Positions 1-7,188 of a stretch of DNA of 64,000 nt are shown here, in pieces. This stretch comes from Bacillus siamensis KCTC 13613 (GTDB lineage: Bacteria; Bacillota; Bacilli; Bacillales; Bacillaceae). The position numbers and the translations under genes were made by a program. The number at the start of each line of letters is the position of its first letter. Position 1 is the stretch's first letter. Where the stretch lies: the NCBI RefSeq assembly GCF_000262045.1, contig NZ_AJVF01000013.1, positions 558,001-622,000 of the forward strand. The letters are read 5' to 3'. The notes below the pieces were generated by a model. It ran no database searches. It saw only the letters and a program-made list of their open reading frames with translations, and was not told where the DNA came from.

Positions 1-223
1 CCCATTTACCTTCTTTTTTCTTGGCTTGGACAAATACGTAAACATCTAGGCCTGTGTCTGGGTCTTTTTTGATTTTATCTACGTAAAAAGCCTTTTTTGA
101 ATCATTTACAAGTGGTGTCTTATTTTCATAGGCTTTTTTCATTTTCTTTTCACTGTATGTATTTTGACTGAGAGAAAAATAGTCTTCATCTGATAGATTA
201 GGTATGTCGGTCTTTGTATTCAT
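1..223 (-). CDS. Partial unknown protein, N-terminal 74 residues
   Basis: An ATG at 223-221 opens a minus-strand frame that stays open to the window edge, so only the N-terminus is seen. It begins MNTKTDIPNLSDEDYF and is rich in Lys and Asp with no signal peptide. I do not recognise the family with confidence; the opening motif is faintly like Bacillus lipase-like (Mbeg1/DUF2974-type) accessory proteins, but this is only an impression. It is divergent from the DUF1433 gene at 274, and only 50 bp separates them. The local DNA is AT-rich like the rest of the first 4 kb, unlike the backbone to the right. Confidence 0.5.
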   Translation of the reverse strand, partial: MNTKTDIPNLSDEDYFSLSQNTYSEKKMKKAYENKTPLVNDSKKAFYVDKIKKDPDTGLDVYVFVQAKKKEGKW

Positions 224-273
224 GTACAATGCCCCTTCCCTCATGTAAAATGTAAGACAGAAAGGATGGTTTT

Positions 274-636
274 ATGAAAAAATACATAATTATCCTTATA
301 TCTCTGGTTATTATAACACTTGGAGGGATATTTATGAAGGAACAACACGACAAAAAAATGGAAGCCCAAGAAGCTAAAAAAGAAGAATTGTATTCTTTGG
401 CTAAAAAAAGAATGACTGACTTTATTAAAACAAACTATAAAGGTATTGAACAAATTAATTACACTGATGATTATGAGGTAAACCCAATGGGTGGCATTGA
501 AATCAATGGTTACCTCAATGGAAATAAGAAAAAAGAAATATGGGGAATCTATGATAAAGGTAATGACAAAGTCATATCTTTCACTGTGGATGCAACCGAG
601 AAGCCTGAGTGCGAAGATAACGTATGTGAGTATTAA
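274..636 (+). CDS. DUF1433-type small membrane-anchored protein, copy 1
   Basis: This 120-residue protein has a hydrophobic N-terminal segment (about residues 4-21), so it is probably anchored in the membrane or exported. There is no lipobox Cys. The body holds the block KKRMTDFI, then GYLNGNKKKE and WGIYDK, and it ends in CEDNVCEY. These are features I associate with DUF1433 proteins of Bacillus, which have no known function. The ribosome-binding site AAGGATGG precedes the ATG. A second copy lies 156 bp downstream with the same leader, so this is a tandem duplication. It lies in AT-rich, probably transferred DNA. The family assignment is from memory of the motif. Confidence 0.7.
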   Translation: MKKYIIILISLVIITLGGIFMKEQHDKKMEAQEAKKEELYSLAKKRMTDFIKTNYKGIEQINYTDDYEVNPMGGIEINGYLNGNKKKEIWGIYDKGNDKVISFTVDATEKPECEDNVCEY

Positions 637-643
637 GTATACA

Positions 644-674
644 ACCCCTCACCATAGAGTAGAGGGGTCTTTTA
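644..674 (+). terminator. Intrinsic terminator after DUF1433 copy 1
   Basis: CCCCTC at 645-650 pairs with GAGGGG at 662-667 and is followed by TCTTTTATG. The tail is short, so it may be leaky. Confidence 0.55.
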
Positions 675-792
675 TGCTTTCTCAAAACTCATTAGTATTA
701 TCAAAGGATCGGATACTTTTCTTAACCCACTTCAATAGATTTTTCAAAAAAATGATAATCCACTCTCATTATACGACAAGAAGGATGGTTTT

Positions 793-1155
793 ATGGAGAA
801 ATCCATAATTATACTTACTACTCTAGCTCTAATAACACTTGGGGGAATATACATGAAACACCAATATGATGAAAAGCAAGAAAAAGTTAAGACTGCAGAA
901 CTAGAGTTATTTGATAAAGCTAAAAAACGAATGACTGATTACATAAATGCCAACTATGAAGGTATAGATAAAATTGATTTCTCGGACAAATATGAAATAG
1001 ATCCAATGGGAGGGATTAATGCAGAGGGTTATTTGAACGGCAACAAAGAAAAAGAGTTTTGGGGGATTTATGACAAGTCAAATGACACTATAACATCGTC
1101 TTATGTTGATGCTAAAGAAAAGCCAGAATGCGAAGATAAGCCATGTGAATATTAA
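793..1155 (+). CDS. DUF1433-type small membrane-anchored protein, copy 2
   Basis: This is a 120-residue paralogue of the gene at 274-636: same length, same N-terminal hydrophobic segment, and the same body blocks (KKRMTDYI, GYLNGNKEKEF, WGIYDK). It ends CEDKPCEY, so the CEDxxCEY tail is kept exactly. The ribosome-binding site and the bases just before the start (AAGGATGGTTTT) are shared with copy 1, so the duplication includes the translation signals. The middle has diverged more than the ends. Function is unknown. A terminator follows. Confidence 0.7.
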   Translation: MEKSIIILTTLALITLGGIYMKHQYDEKQEKVKTAELELFDKAKKRMTDYINANYEGIDKIDFSDKYEIDPMGGINAEGYLNGNKEKEFWGIYDKSNDTITSSYVDAKEKPECEDKPCEY

Positions 1156-1186
1156 AAAGAGGATAAATCATCAAATAAACAAAAGT

Positions 1187-1222
1187 GTCCCCTCAAAGAA
1201 ATTTAAGGGGACTATTTATTTA
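1187..1222. terminator. Bidirectional terminator between DUF1433 copy 2 and phage remnant
   Basis: GTCCCCT (1187-1193) pairs with AGGGGAC (1206-1212), with T-rich DNA on the right and A-rich DNA on the left. It can end both the DUF1433 transcript and the minus-strand remnant. Confidence 0.6.
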
Positions 1223-1223
1223 C

Positions 1224-1672
1224 TTAAACCATTTTGCCATACTGACCAGACACATATCGGCGTTTACCGTTATGAATGATCTCCCAGTATCCTTTAGAAT
1301 TGTTTGAACCTCTAACAGACCCAGCGATACAATTGTCTTATCAAGCCCAATTGCACCTATGTTCTTAGCTTTAATACGGTCAGGTTTGTCCATGATAATT
1401 GCAGCATTTGATACACCTACAATTTTAATCTTACCGACTGATTTTATGCCTGAATTTGTGGATTTTGAAGGTGCAGAAGATGCTTTCTTTCCAAAAGTAT
1501 CAGTACCATAGCCCTTATAGTTGAATTGAAGGTGTGGCTGATCTACAAACCCTGTCCAATCTCCACCCCATTCAAAGCCAATTGATTTGGCATAAGCAAT
1601 AAATTTCTTAATATCAGATGCACCATAACCATTCCATTTAGTATGAGATTTAGAATAACCACCAATCGTAAA
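1224..1672 (-). pseudogene. Phage endolysin remnant (M15-like peptidase plus SH3-like tail), frameshifted
   Basis: Read on the minus strand from about 1672, the frame gives SKSHTKWNGYGASD, then GFEWGGDW and DQPHLQF. This is the C-terminal half of an L-alanyl-D-glutamate/D-Ala-D-Ala peptidase lysin (M15 type, with the final metal-binding PHL). A linker and an SH3-like domain follow. Near 1335 the reading must shift frame to continue as SVRGSNNSKGYWEI and end GKMV-stop at 1224-1226, so the gene carries a frameshift. The N-terminal half of the peptidase is missing: the sequence runs straight into a tail-protein frame at 1650-2045. It is therefore a dead fragment. Confidence 0.75.
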
Positions 1673-2045
1673 TTATCAGATTGGCTGTTCCACCTGTTCC
1701 GCTAAGTGGTACTGATTTTACTGCACCTCCGTATGGTACGAATTCAACCGGAATTGAGCCGAAAATGATTTCCGGATCTGTTTTCACATGCCCCCTTAAA
1801 ATTAAAAACGCTCCCCATTTTGCGTACATTGGTGTCCGCGTACCTGCTGTAGCCCCATTCTTTAGCATGATGTTGACATATGTGACAGCTCCGTTCCATT
1901 TCTTACGCTCAGCATCAGAGGTATGCCGGATTTGATTAAAACTATGTGCAGTGAACTGTTGTAACAATTCTTCCATTTTAGCTTTGAAATCTGATGTGAA
2001 CTGTTGAAGCAGCTCCCCAACTTTATCCTTAAATGACTTATTCAC
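1650..2045 (-). pseudogene. Phage tail/baseplate-type protein remnant fused to lysin debris
   Basis: This is a 131-residue open frame from a GTG at 2045 preceded by GAGGAT. It has an N-terminal amphipathic helix (ELLQQFT repeated twice), then TSDAERKKWNG, a motif common in phage tail and baseplate proteins of Gram-positive phages. The last residues run over the junction into the lysin fragment in a different frame, so the C-terminus is not native. The frame continues upstream, in phase, to an ATT at 2084-2082 placed 8 nt after a perfect AAGGAGG. The original start may have been an ATG there that has mutated. Likely non-functional. Confidence 0.6.
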
Positions 2046-2097
2046 ATGAATATCCTCATCATTTAATACTAATTCCTTATAAATCGTTATTACCTCC

Positions 2098-2746
2098 TTA
2101 TCTGATAAATGCTATTGCTACACCATATCCCTTATTAGAATCATATGGCTGCTTAATTTTCATGACTGTTAATCCTGTGTTGTCTTCCGCTTTGGATCCC
2201 TTACCATTCTTAGCTATAATCTTATCACCTGCTTGAACAGTATCACCAATACGTAAATGCACCTGTCCAATAAGTCCAACAACATGCCACTCATCACGCT
2301 CCTGTCGTGAAGTGTAGTCTAATTCAGGATCATATCCGGATTGGGCTTAGCAAGGCTTTTCTTTTCAGTTTTTATGTTCCCATCCTTATCTGTGTATTCA
2401 ACTTCAGTTTCTTCATAGATCAATCCACCGAAATCATTTCTTAAGTATCTGTCATTCCAATAAAACTCAGCACTACCTAATACCACGCCCGCTGTCTCAG
2501 AATAACACCTAGCATCTCATCACCTTTTAAAGCCTTGCGAATCTTATCTCCTTCAAGGGTTACAAGGTATCCACTTTCAATCTTTTTGCCATCTGCAGAT
2601 TCAAAATACTCAGCATAGTCCTTGAAGTTTGAAGCACTTTCAACACGACCAGCACCTAAAATGTTACCGTTTTGTGAGTCTATTTCCCATTTAGCATTAG
2701 TGGTAGCCCCAGGAAAATGCGAATTTACAACGTTAATCAAATTCAA
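2098..2746 (-). pseudogene. Phage Peptidase_G2-type tail protein remnant, two frameshifts
   Basis: The minus strand encodes a protein in three pieces. The first (from 2746) contains KDYAEYFES, VTLEGDKIRKA and GDEMLGVI, typical of the Peptidase_G2 self-cleaving chaperone domain of phage tail/spike proteins. Near 2507 one base is missing and the frame moves to SETAGVVLGSAEFYWND. Near 2330 it moves again and continues DEWHVVGLIGQVHLRI to a C-terminus of GYGVAIAFIR-stop. Rejoining the three frames gives one continuous domain, so this is a gene broken by two indels. A good ribosome-binding site for the next phage gene overlaps its stop. Confidence 0.75.
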
Positions 2747-2750
2747 ACAT

Positions 2751-2793
2751 AAAAAAGTCGAATTCCCTGTCCTTTAAGGAGAACGACTTTTTT
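2751..2793. terminator. Bidirectional terminator right of phage remnant
   Basis: AAAAAGTCG (2752-2760) pairs with CGACTTTTT (2784-2792) around a loop with a further TTC/GAA pairing. It has A-tract and T-tract on either side, so it works in both directions. Confidence 0.6.
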
Positions 2794-2862
2794 ATACGAC
2801 TTCTTCAAGTAAATCCCCATTAACCTTTTTTGGGGACTATTTGTAATCTCTGCGCAGTGAAA

Positions 2863-3609
2863 TTATACCTGTGCTAGCCCGCCATCTACGAACAATTCAA
2901 CACCCGTCAAGTAACTGCTTTCGTCTGAAGCAAGGAAAGATACAGCGTTTGCTACTTCTTCAGGTGTCCCAACTTTTCCAGCTGGAACAGTATTTCTCGT
3001 ATTTTCCATGGCTCCCTCAAGTGCATCACCAAAAAGCTCATCGTATGCAGGTGTAAGAATAACTCCTGGACTAACCACATTTACACGGATTTCAGTGCCT
3101 TTTAGGTCAAGAATCCAGTTGCGAACTAGTGCTCTTAATGCTGCTTTAGATGCTCCATATACACTAAACGCCGGGTTGCCAATTGATCCAACAGTAGAGC
3201 CCGTTACAATAATAGAACCTACTTTGTCCGGGAATAGTGATAACGCTTTTTGAACAGTAAAGATGGTTCCTTTAACGTTAATGTCGAACGTTCTATCAAC
3301 CTGCTCTTCAGTAATTTCACCTAATGGAAGGAAGTTGCCGGTGCCTGCATTAGCAAAAAGAATGTCCAACTTACCTTTTTCCTGCTTTATCATGTCATAT
3401 AGTTTGTCTAAGTCTTCAAGCTTAGAAATATCACCTTGAACACCGGTTAAATTCTTGCCAATTTGGTTAACAGCTTTATCAAGTTCGTTTTGTCTACGTC
3501 CCGTGATATAAACATATGCACCTTCGTTTACAAATTTTTGTGCTGTAGCAAGACCAATCCCACTTGTTCCACCCGTTACAAGCGCTATTTTACCTTCAAA
3601 TTTACCCAT
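2863..3609 (-). CDS. ykvO: SDR-family oxidoreductase (YkvO-like)
   Basis: This 248-residue classical short-chain dehydrogenase/reductase should use NAD(P)H; its substrate is unknown. The N-terminal Rossmann signature TGGTSGIG (about residues 12-19), the NAG motif (FANAGTG), the catalytic Ser and YxxxK (YGASK) and the C-terminal SSYLTG..DGG are all present. The ATG at 3609 is chosen over a GTG at 3618 because AAGGAG sits 8 nt before it. It is divergent from the HxlR regulator at 3778, which probably controls it, as in the ykvO/ykvN pair of B. subtilis. Length is normal for the family. Confidence 0.88.
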   Translation of the reverse strand: MGKFEGKIALVTGGTSGIGLATAQKFVNEGAYVYITGRRQNELDKAVNQIGKNLTGVQGDISKLEDLDKLYDMIKQEKGKLDILFANAGTGNFLPLGEITEEQVDRTFDINVKGTIFTVQKALSLFPDKVGSIIVTGSTVGSIGNPAFSVYGASKAALRALVRNWILDLKGTEIRVNVVSPGVILTPAYDELFGDALEGAMENTRNTVPAGKVGTPEEVANAVSFLASDESSYLTGVELFVDGGLAQV

Positions 3610-3647
3610 ACTTAACACTCCTTTAGAATTAATATTATTTTATGTCT

Positions 3648-3663
3648 AGTACCTTTAAGTACT
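3648..3663. promoter_or_regulatory. Candidate operator in the ykvO/ykvN divergent region
   Basis: AGTAC at 3648-3652 mirrors GTACT at 3659-3663, around CTTTAA. It lies where the spacer of a minus-strand ykvO promoter would be (TAAAAT-like -10 near 3637). HxlR regulators bind such short dyads next to their own genes. Inferred from position and symmetry only. Confidence 0.35.
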
Positions 3664-3777
3664 TGAAGAACAACTTACAAGATATAGTATCCTTCAGTAA
3701 GCACATTATCGGAAGTACCCACTTTTTTGTGATATAGTAACTAAAAAGTAATAAATGTGGAATGGAGAGCTTTAGAC

Positions 3778-4227
3778 ATGAAAAAATTTAGCTGTGGGTT
3801 TGAAGTGACAAAGGAAGTTATTGGAGGAAAATGGAAAGGTCTTGTATTATACTTTTTAATGAATGGACCAAAGAGAACGAGTGAATTAAAGCGCATTGTC
3901 CCAAATATAACTCAGAAAATGCTGATTCAAACACTTAGAGAGCTTGAAGCCAGTGGACTTGTGAGCAGAAAGATGTATAATCAAGTACCGCCGAAGGTTG
4001 AATATTCATCCACTGAACTTGGAGAATCTCTTAAACCTATCTTGCAGGAGCTCTGTCAATGGGGAGTCCATTATGCGGAGCAAGAGTATGCAGAAGGTGA
4101 ATATGAAATTGTACAACCAGAACATGTAGCTGCTGAAGTAAATGCTAAACAACTTCAATACCATCACCTAACAGATGAAGAACAGTCAGAAATAAATGAG
4201 ATATTCAATTTTGAAAGTAAGTTCTAA
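3778..4227 (+). CDS. ykvN: HxlR-family transcriptional regulator (YkvN-like)
   Basis: This 149-residue winged-helix protein carries the typical HxlR start: CGFEVTKEVIGGKWKGLVLYFL with Cys5 near the N-terminus. It continues with KRTSELKRIVPNITQKMLIQ (recognition helix region) and the wing. Many HxlR proteins sense electrophiles or oxidants through that N-terminal Cys. The ATG at 3778 has GGAG upstream; an in-frame ATG at 3757 has none. A roughly 40-residue acidic C-terminal tail extends beyond the usual HxlR domain. It is divergent from the SDR gene it probably regulates. Confidence 0.85.
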   Translation: MKKFSCGFEVTKEVIGGKWKGLVLYFLMNGPKRTSELKRIVPNITQKMLIQTLRELEASGLVSRKMYNQVPPKVEYSSTELGESLKPILQELCQWGVHYAEQEYAEGEYEIVQPEHVAAEVNAKQLQYHHLTDEEQSEINEIFNFESKF

Positions 4228-4238
4228 TAAGAAGTGTC

Positions 4239-4355
4239 ATGAACTATATTCAGGAGAACTTTGATGACATTCAAAAAAGAGCTGTTTCAAATGTTAAAGA
4301 GAAGGTTCAGAAACTTAGCCAAAAAATAAATGAAGATATTGATAATAATATTTAA
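4239..4355 (+). CDS. Possible 38-residue ORF, coiled-coil like
   Basis: An ATG at 4239 opens a 38-codon frame rich in Lys, Asn and Gln (QKRAVSNVKEKVQKLSQK), ending exactly at a terminator. It has no good ribosome-binding site. An internal overlapping frame starting at 4263 has AGGAG before it but is only 21 codons. This may be the tail of a deleted gene. Weak call. Confidence 0.25.
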   Translation: MNYIQENFDDIQKRAVSNVKEKVQKLSQKINEDIDNNI

Positions 4356-4386
4356 TGCCTGTGATCTCTAGATAGGCATTTTTTCT
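4352..4386 (+). terminator. Intrinsic terminator downstream of ykvN
   Basis: ATGCCT (4355-4360) pairs with AGGCAT (4374-4379), followed by TTTTTTCTTTC. Confidence 0.65.
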
Positions 4387-4398
4387 TTCGGATAAAAA

Positions 4399-4432
4399 AG
4401 AAAAGACGTACAAATTGTACGCCTTTATCTGC
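4399..4432 (-). terminator. Possible minus-strand terminator for the que operon
   Basis: A 15-nt palindrome CGTACAAATTGTACG (about 4407-4421), read on the minus strand, is followed by TCTTTTCTTTTTT. It is the first hairpin with a T-tract after queF and the small frame at 4443-4586. Confidence 0.45.
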
Positions 4433-4442
4433 TTCTGTACTA

Positions 4443-4586
4443 TCAATTTTTCACTGCATAAAAGTCACAGTTCAGGTTGCACCTCAGGTCACACTTTTTA
4501 ATACATTTCCCACGAGTAGAGCCATTTTCATGTGTGACTTTTCCCGCTTTTACTGTGACCCCACTTCGTTTCACACTCCGTATCAC
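4443..4586 (-). CDS. Possible small Cys-rich ORF downstream of queF
   Basis: A 47-codon frame begins at a GTG (4586-4584), 12 nt after the queF stop, and runs to a TGA at 4445-4443. It is basic, with four Cys in a short C-terminal stretch (GKCIKKCDLRCNLNCDF). There is no clear ribosome-binding site, which argues against it. It would be the last cistron of the que transcript. I do not recognise it. Confidence 0.2.
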   Translation of the reverse strand: MIRSVKRSGVTVKAGKVTHENGSTRGKCIKKCDLRCNLNCDFYAVKN

Positions 4587-4598
4587 ACAACGGAATAA

Positions 4599-5093
4599 TT
4601 ACCGGTTGTCAATCGTCTCCGGGTACATATCATGATTCATCATCCGATGTTCGGCCATTTTTTCATATTTTGTTCCCGGTCTGCCGTAGTTTGTATACGG
4701 GTCAATGGAGATTCCGCCTCTTGGCGTGAATTTGCCCCATACTTCAATGTAGCGGGGGTCCATTAATTCGATCAAGTCATTCATGATGATGTTCATGCAG
4801 TCCTCGTGGAAGTCTCCATGGTTGCGGAAGCTGAAAAGATACAGCTTTAACGATTTGCTTTCCACCATTTTTTCGTCCGGAATATAGCTGATGTAGATAG
4901 TTGCAAAATCCGGCTGTCCCGTTTTCGGGCAAAGCGACGTAAATTCCGGGCAGTTGAATTTAACGAAATAATCACGGTTCACGTGTTTATTCGGGAATGA
5001 TTCCAAAACCTCCGGCGCATATTCAAATAAATAGTTTGTCCCTTGATTCCCCAGGAGTGTAACTCCTTCTAATTCTGATTCTTTTCTTGTCAT
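4599..5093 (-). CDS. queF: NADPH-dependent 7-cyano-7-deazaguanine reductase QueF
   Basis: This 164-residue protein reduces preQ0 to preQ1, the last step before insertion into tRNA. It is a unimodular T-fold enzyme and acts in the cytosol. The catalytic Cys55 in [14 protein letters not shown] and Asp62 are present, as is the NADPH/substrate motif [13 protein letters not shown]. Length matches the B. subtilis protein. It is the fourth and last que cistron, 18 nt after queE. It is controlled with the others by the preQ1 riboswitch at 7037-7072, whose ligand is its own product. Confidence 0.96.
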   Translation of the reverse strand: MTRKESELEGVTLLGNQGTNYLFEYAPEVLESFPNKHVNRDYFVKFNCPEFTSLCPKTGQPDFATIYISYIPDEKMVESKSLKLYLFSFRNHGDFHEDCMNIIMNDLIELMDPRYIEVWGKFTPRGGISIDPYTNYGRPGTKYEKMAEHRMMNHDMYPETIDNR

Positions 5094-5111
5094 GTAAATT
5101 CTCCCTTTCTA

Positions 5112-5843
5112 TTAAACTCCCCGTTTATTGCCCCAAAGCAATGTATGAAGCTGAGGCAGGACTCTGACGAGATTCAGATCCGAATCAGCAGAAACCTTAT
5201 CAACGAGTTTTTCATATTTTTCGAGCAGATGCGCAATTAATGCCCGATCATCCGTCGTGTGGACATTATCGTTTCCGACCTGAAGATAAAACGGGATATT
5301 CGGATACCGCTTATGCACGGTTTTCGCGAATTGCAGATCTTCATCATTAAAAATGACGACCTTTAAGCTGACTGCGCTAAGCCTTTCAGCCGCATCAAGC
5401 GAAGATACGATGTGATCGAGCTTTGCAAAGTCGGTTGTCATCCCTGAACTCGGCGGCTTCGGTGAAATTGTCAGGTCGTTAATCATTGTAAACCAATCCT
5501 GATAGACCGTTCCCTGCGTTTCTAAAGCGGCGCGCACACCATGCTCTTTCAGCAGCAGAATCAGCGCGTCAAGCTGCTTTAACAGCGCCGGGTTTCCTCC
5601 TGAGATGGTAACATGGGAAAAGGCGTCTCCGCCGATTTCTCTCAGCTCGCGGTAAATGTCTTCCGCCGTCATCCAGCGGATATCTTTTTTGGCTGAGCCG
5701 TCCCATGTAAAGGCGGAGTCGCACCAGCTGCAGGAGTAGTCGCAGCCTGCCGTGCGGACGAACATGGTTTTCTGGCCGATGACCATGCCCTCTCCTTGTA
5801 TCGTCGGTCCGAAAATTTCTAAAACCGGGATTCCTTTAGCCAT
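5112..5843 (-). CDS. queE: 7-carboxy-7-deazaguanine synthase QueE (radical SAM)
   Basis: This 243-residue radical SAM enzyme rearranges 6-carboxy-tetrahydropterin to 7-carboxy-7-deazaguanine. The 4Fe-4S cluster ligands are Cys34, Cys38 and Cys41 in GCDYSCSWC, and the glycine-rich SAM motif TISGGNPAL follows. The N-terminal PVLEIFGPTIQGEG is the typical QueE lead. Its start overlaps the end of queD by 8 nt, so translation is probably coupled. Third cistron of the que operon. Confidence 0.96.
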   Translation of the reverse strand: MAKGIPVLEIFGPTIQGEGMVIGQKTMFVRTAGCDYSCSWCDSAFTWDGSAKKDIRWMTAEDIYRELREIGGDAFSHVTISGGNPALLKQLDALILLLKEHGVRAALETQGTVYQDWFTMINDLTISPKPPSSGMTTDFAKLDHIVSSLDAAERLSAVSLKVVIFNDEDLQFAKTVHKRYPNIPFYLQVGNDNVHTTDDRALIAHLLEKYEKLVDKVSADSDLNLVRVLPQLHTLLWGNKRGV

Positions 5844-6276
5844 TCAAATCACCTTTTTTCGGGCGGTATACGCAATAGCTTGTCGGGGTTTCCCTGACAA
5901 AAACCTGGACGCAGACCGGCTGATTCTCCAGTGTTTCGAGGTAGGACTGAACTTTATCGTAAATCGTTTTGGCTACGACTTCGGTTGTCGGCAGCGAATA
6001 TCGGTCATCATCGGAAAATTCGTCATGGTCATTCAGCAATGTATGATCGTAAGCGCCGTGCACCAATTTCTTCAGCACACTGAAATTCACGAGAAAGCCT
6101 GAATCATCCAGTTCATCCCCTGCAACTGTAATATTTACTGTATACGTGTGGCCGTGGACTCTGCTGCACGCTCCGGCACTTTCACGGGGAATAAAGTGCG
6201 CGGCTGAAATGTGCATGTCCTTATTCAGCTCAAACGAATAAGGATGCTGAACCTGCGGGTAAATTTGAGAAAGCAA
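5836..6276 (-). CDS. queD: 6-carboxy-5,6,7,8-tetrahydropterin synthase QueD
   Basis: This 146-residue PTPS-family enzyme converts 7,8-dihydroneopterin triphosphate to 6-carboxytetrahydropterin. Zinc ligands are His27, His41 and His43 (AAHFIP..., VHGHTY), and the catalytic Cys37 is in AGACSRVHGH. It starts immediately at the queC stop and overlaps queE. The folate-pathway precursor GTP cyclohydrolase is not in this window. Confidence 0.96.
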   Translation of the reverse strand: MLSQIYPQVQHPYSFELNKDMHISAAHFIPRESAGACSRVHGHTYTVNITVAGDELDDSGFLVNFSVLKKLVHGAYDHTLLNDHDEFSDDDRYSLPTTEVVAKTIYDKVQSYLETLENQPVCVQVFVRETPTSYCVYRPKKGDLNG

Positions 6277-6936
6277 TTAGTTCCGCTCCCCTTTCATTTT
6301 CATATATTCATCATATCCTTTATTGCGGAGCAGACATGCCGGGCATTCTCCGCATCCGTCCGCAATGATGCCGTTATAGCAAGTCAATGTGTTATTCTTT
6401 ACAAAATCAAGCGCGCCGAGCTCATCAGCAAGTTTCCATGTTTCCGCTTTGTTCAGCCACATAAGCGGCGTATGAATGACGAACGGCTTTTCCATCGCCA
6501 AGTTGACGGTGACATTGCAGGACTTGACAAACTCGTCCCGGCAGTCCGGATAGCCGCTGAAATCAGTCTCGCATACACCGGTGATGATGTGGCGTGCGCC
6601 GATTTGATATGCAAGAATCGATGCAAAGGATAAAAATACAAGGTTGCGCCCCGGCACAAATGTTGTCGGCAGTTCGCCGTCCTTCGCTTCAATTTCGATA
6701 TCATCCCGTGTCAGCGCGTTTGGCGCAAGCTGGTTTAAAAGAGACATATCAAGCAGATGATTTTTGACACCGAGCTTTTCGGCAATCGATTTAGCTACAT
6801 CAATTTCTTCTTGATGACGCTGATTGTAATGGAATGTAACGGTTTCTACTTCTTCAAAGTTTTGCAAAGCCCATAATAAACACGTCGTGCTGTCTTGGCC
6901 TCCGCTGAACACCACAACCGCTTTTTCTTTTTTCAT
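6277..6936 (-). CDS. queC: 7-cyano-7-deazaguanine synthase QueC
   Basis: This 219-residue ATP-dependent enzyme converts CDG to preQ0 using ammonia. The N-terminal PP-loop SGGQDS (residues 11-16) binds ATP. The C-terminal CGECPAC together with an earlier Cys (TCYNG) forms the zinc site. The start at 6936 is chosen because AAGGGAG lies 8 nt upstream; an in-frame ATG at 6960 is too far out and overlaps no signal. First cistron of queCDEF, directly behind the preQ1 riboswitch terminator. Confidence 0.95.
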   Translation of the reverse strand: MKKEKAVVVFSGGQDSTTCLLWALQNFEEVETVTFHYNQRHQEEIDVAKSIAEKLGVKNHLLDMSLLNQLAPNALTRDDIEIEAKDGELPTTFVPGRNLVFLSFASILAYQIGARHIITGVCETDFSGYPDCRDEFVKSCNVTVNLAMEKPFVIHTPLMWLNKAETWKLADELGALDFVKNNTLTCYNGIIADGCGECPACLLRNKGYDEYMKMKGERN

Positions 6937-6964
6937 GTCTTTCTCTCCCTTATCTATCATTCAA

Positions 6965-6996
6965 TAAAAAAAGCGCCTTTCTCGGAGAAGGCGCCC
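6965..6996 (-). terminator. preQ1-controlled terminator
   Basis: On the minus strand GCGCCTT pairs with AAGGCGC around CTCCGAG, followed by seven T. It is the expression platform of the preQ1 riboswitch just upstream: ligand binding should favour this hairpin and stop queC transcription. Confidence 0.9.
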
Positions 6997-7036
6997 TAAA
7001 AAACATAAAAAAACCGTATCCAAGGATACAGCTCGT

Positions 7037-7072
7037 CCTTAGTTTTTTATAGAGGGTGTAGCTAGAACCTCT
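7037..7072 (-). promoter_or_regulatory. preQ1-I riboswitch aptamer
   Basis: On the minus strand, AGAGG then TTCTAGCTACA then CCTCT and ATAAAAAACTAAGG form the small H-type pseudoknot of class I preQ1 aptamers: stem AGAGG/CCTCT, with the A-rich tail CTAA closing on the loop. The sequence is essentially the well-known B. subtilis queC leader. It controls queCDEF by transcription termination. Confidence 0.95.
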
Positions 7073-7113
7073 CCCGCATCAATACGGATTTTCTTCTTTT
7101 TTTCACTTTTGCT

Positions 7114-7143
7114 ATCATACCATAATGCCGTTTCCCCTGACAA
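7114..7143 (-). promoter_or_regulatory. Sigma-A promoter of the que operon
   Basis: TTGTCA (7143-7138) and TATGAT (7119-7114), 18 nt apart, lie about 35 nt before the preQ1 aptamer. Confidence 0.75.
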
Positions 7144-7180
7144 TAAAAAAAAACAGCCTGAAACCTGTGTCAGGCTGCAA
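7144..7180 (-). terminator. Terminator of the repeat membrane protein gene
   Basis: On the minus strand CAGCCTG (7177-7171) pairs with CAGGCTG (7160-7154), followed by nine T. It overlaps the que promoter -35. Confidence 0.85.
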
Positions 7181-7188
7181 AAACCGAT

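Noticed and set aside
4407-4421. Palindrome CGTACAAATTGTACG as a phage attachment site
   Set aside because: No second copy was seen near the phage remnant, and a minus-strand T-tract beside it makes a terminator the simpler reading.
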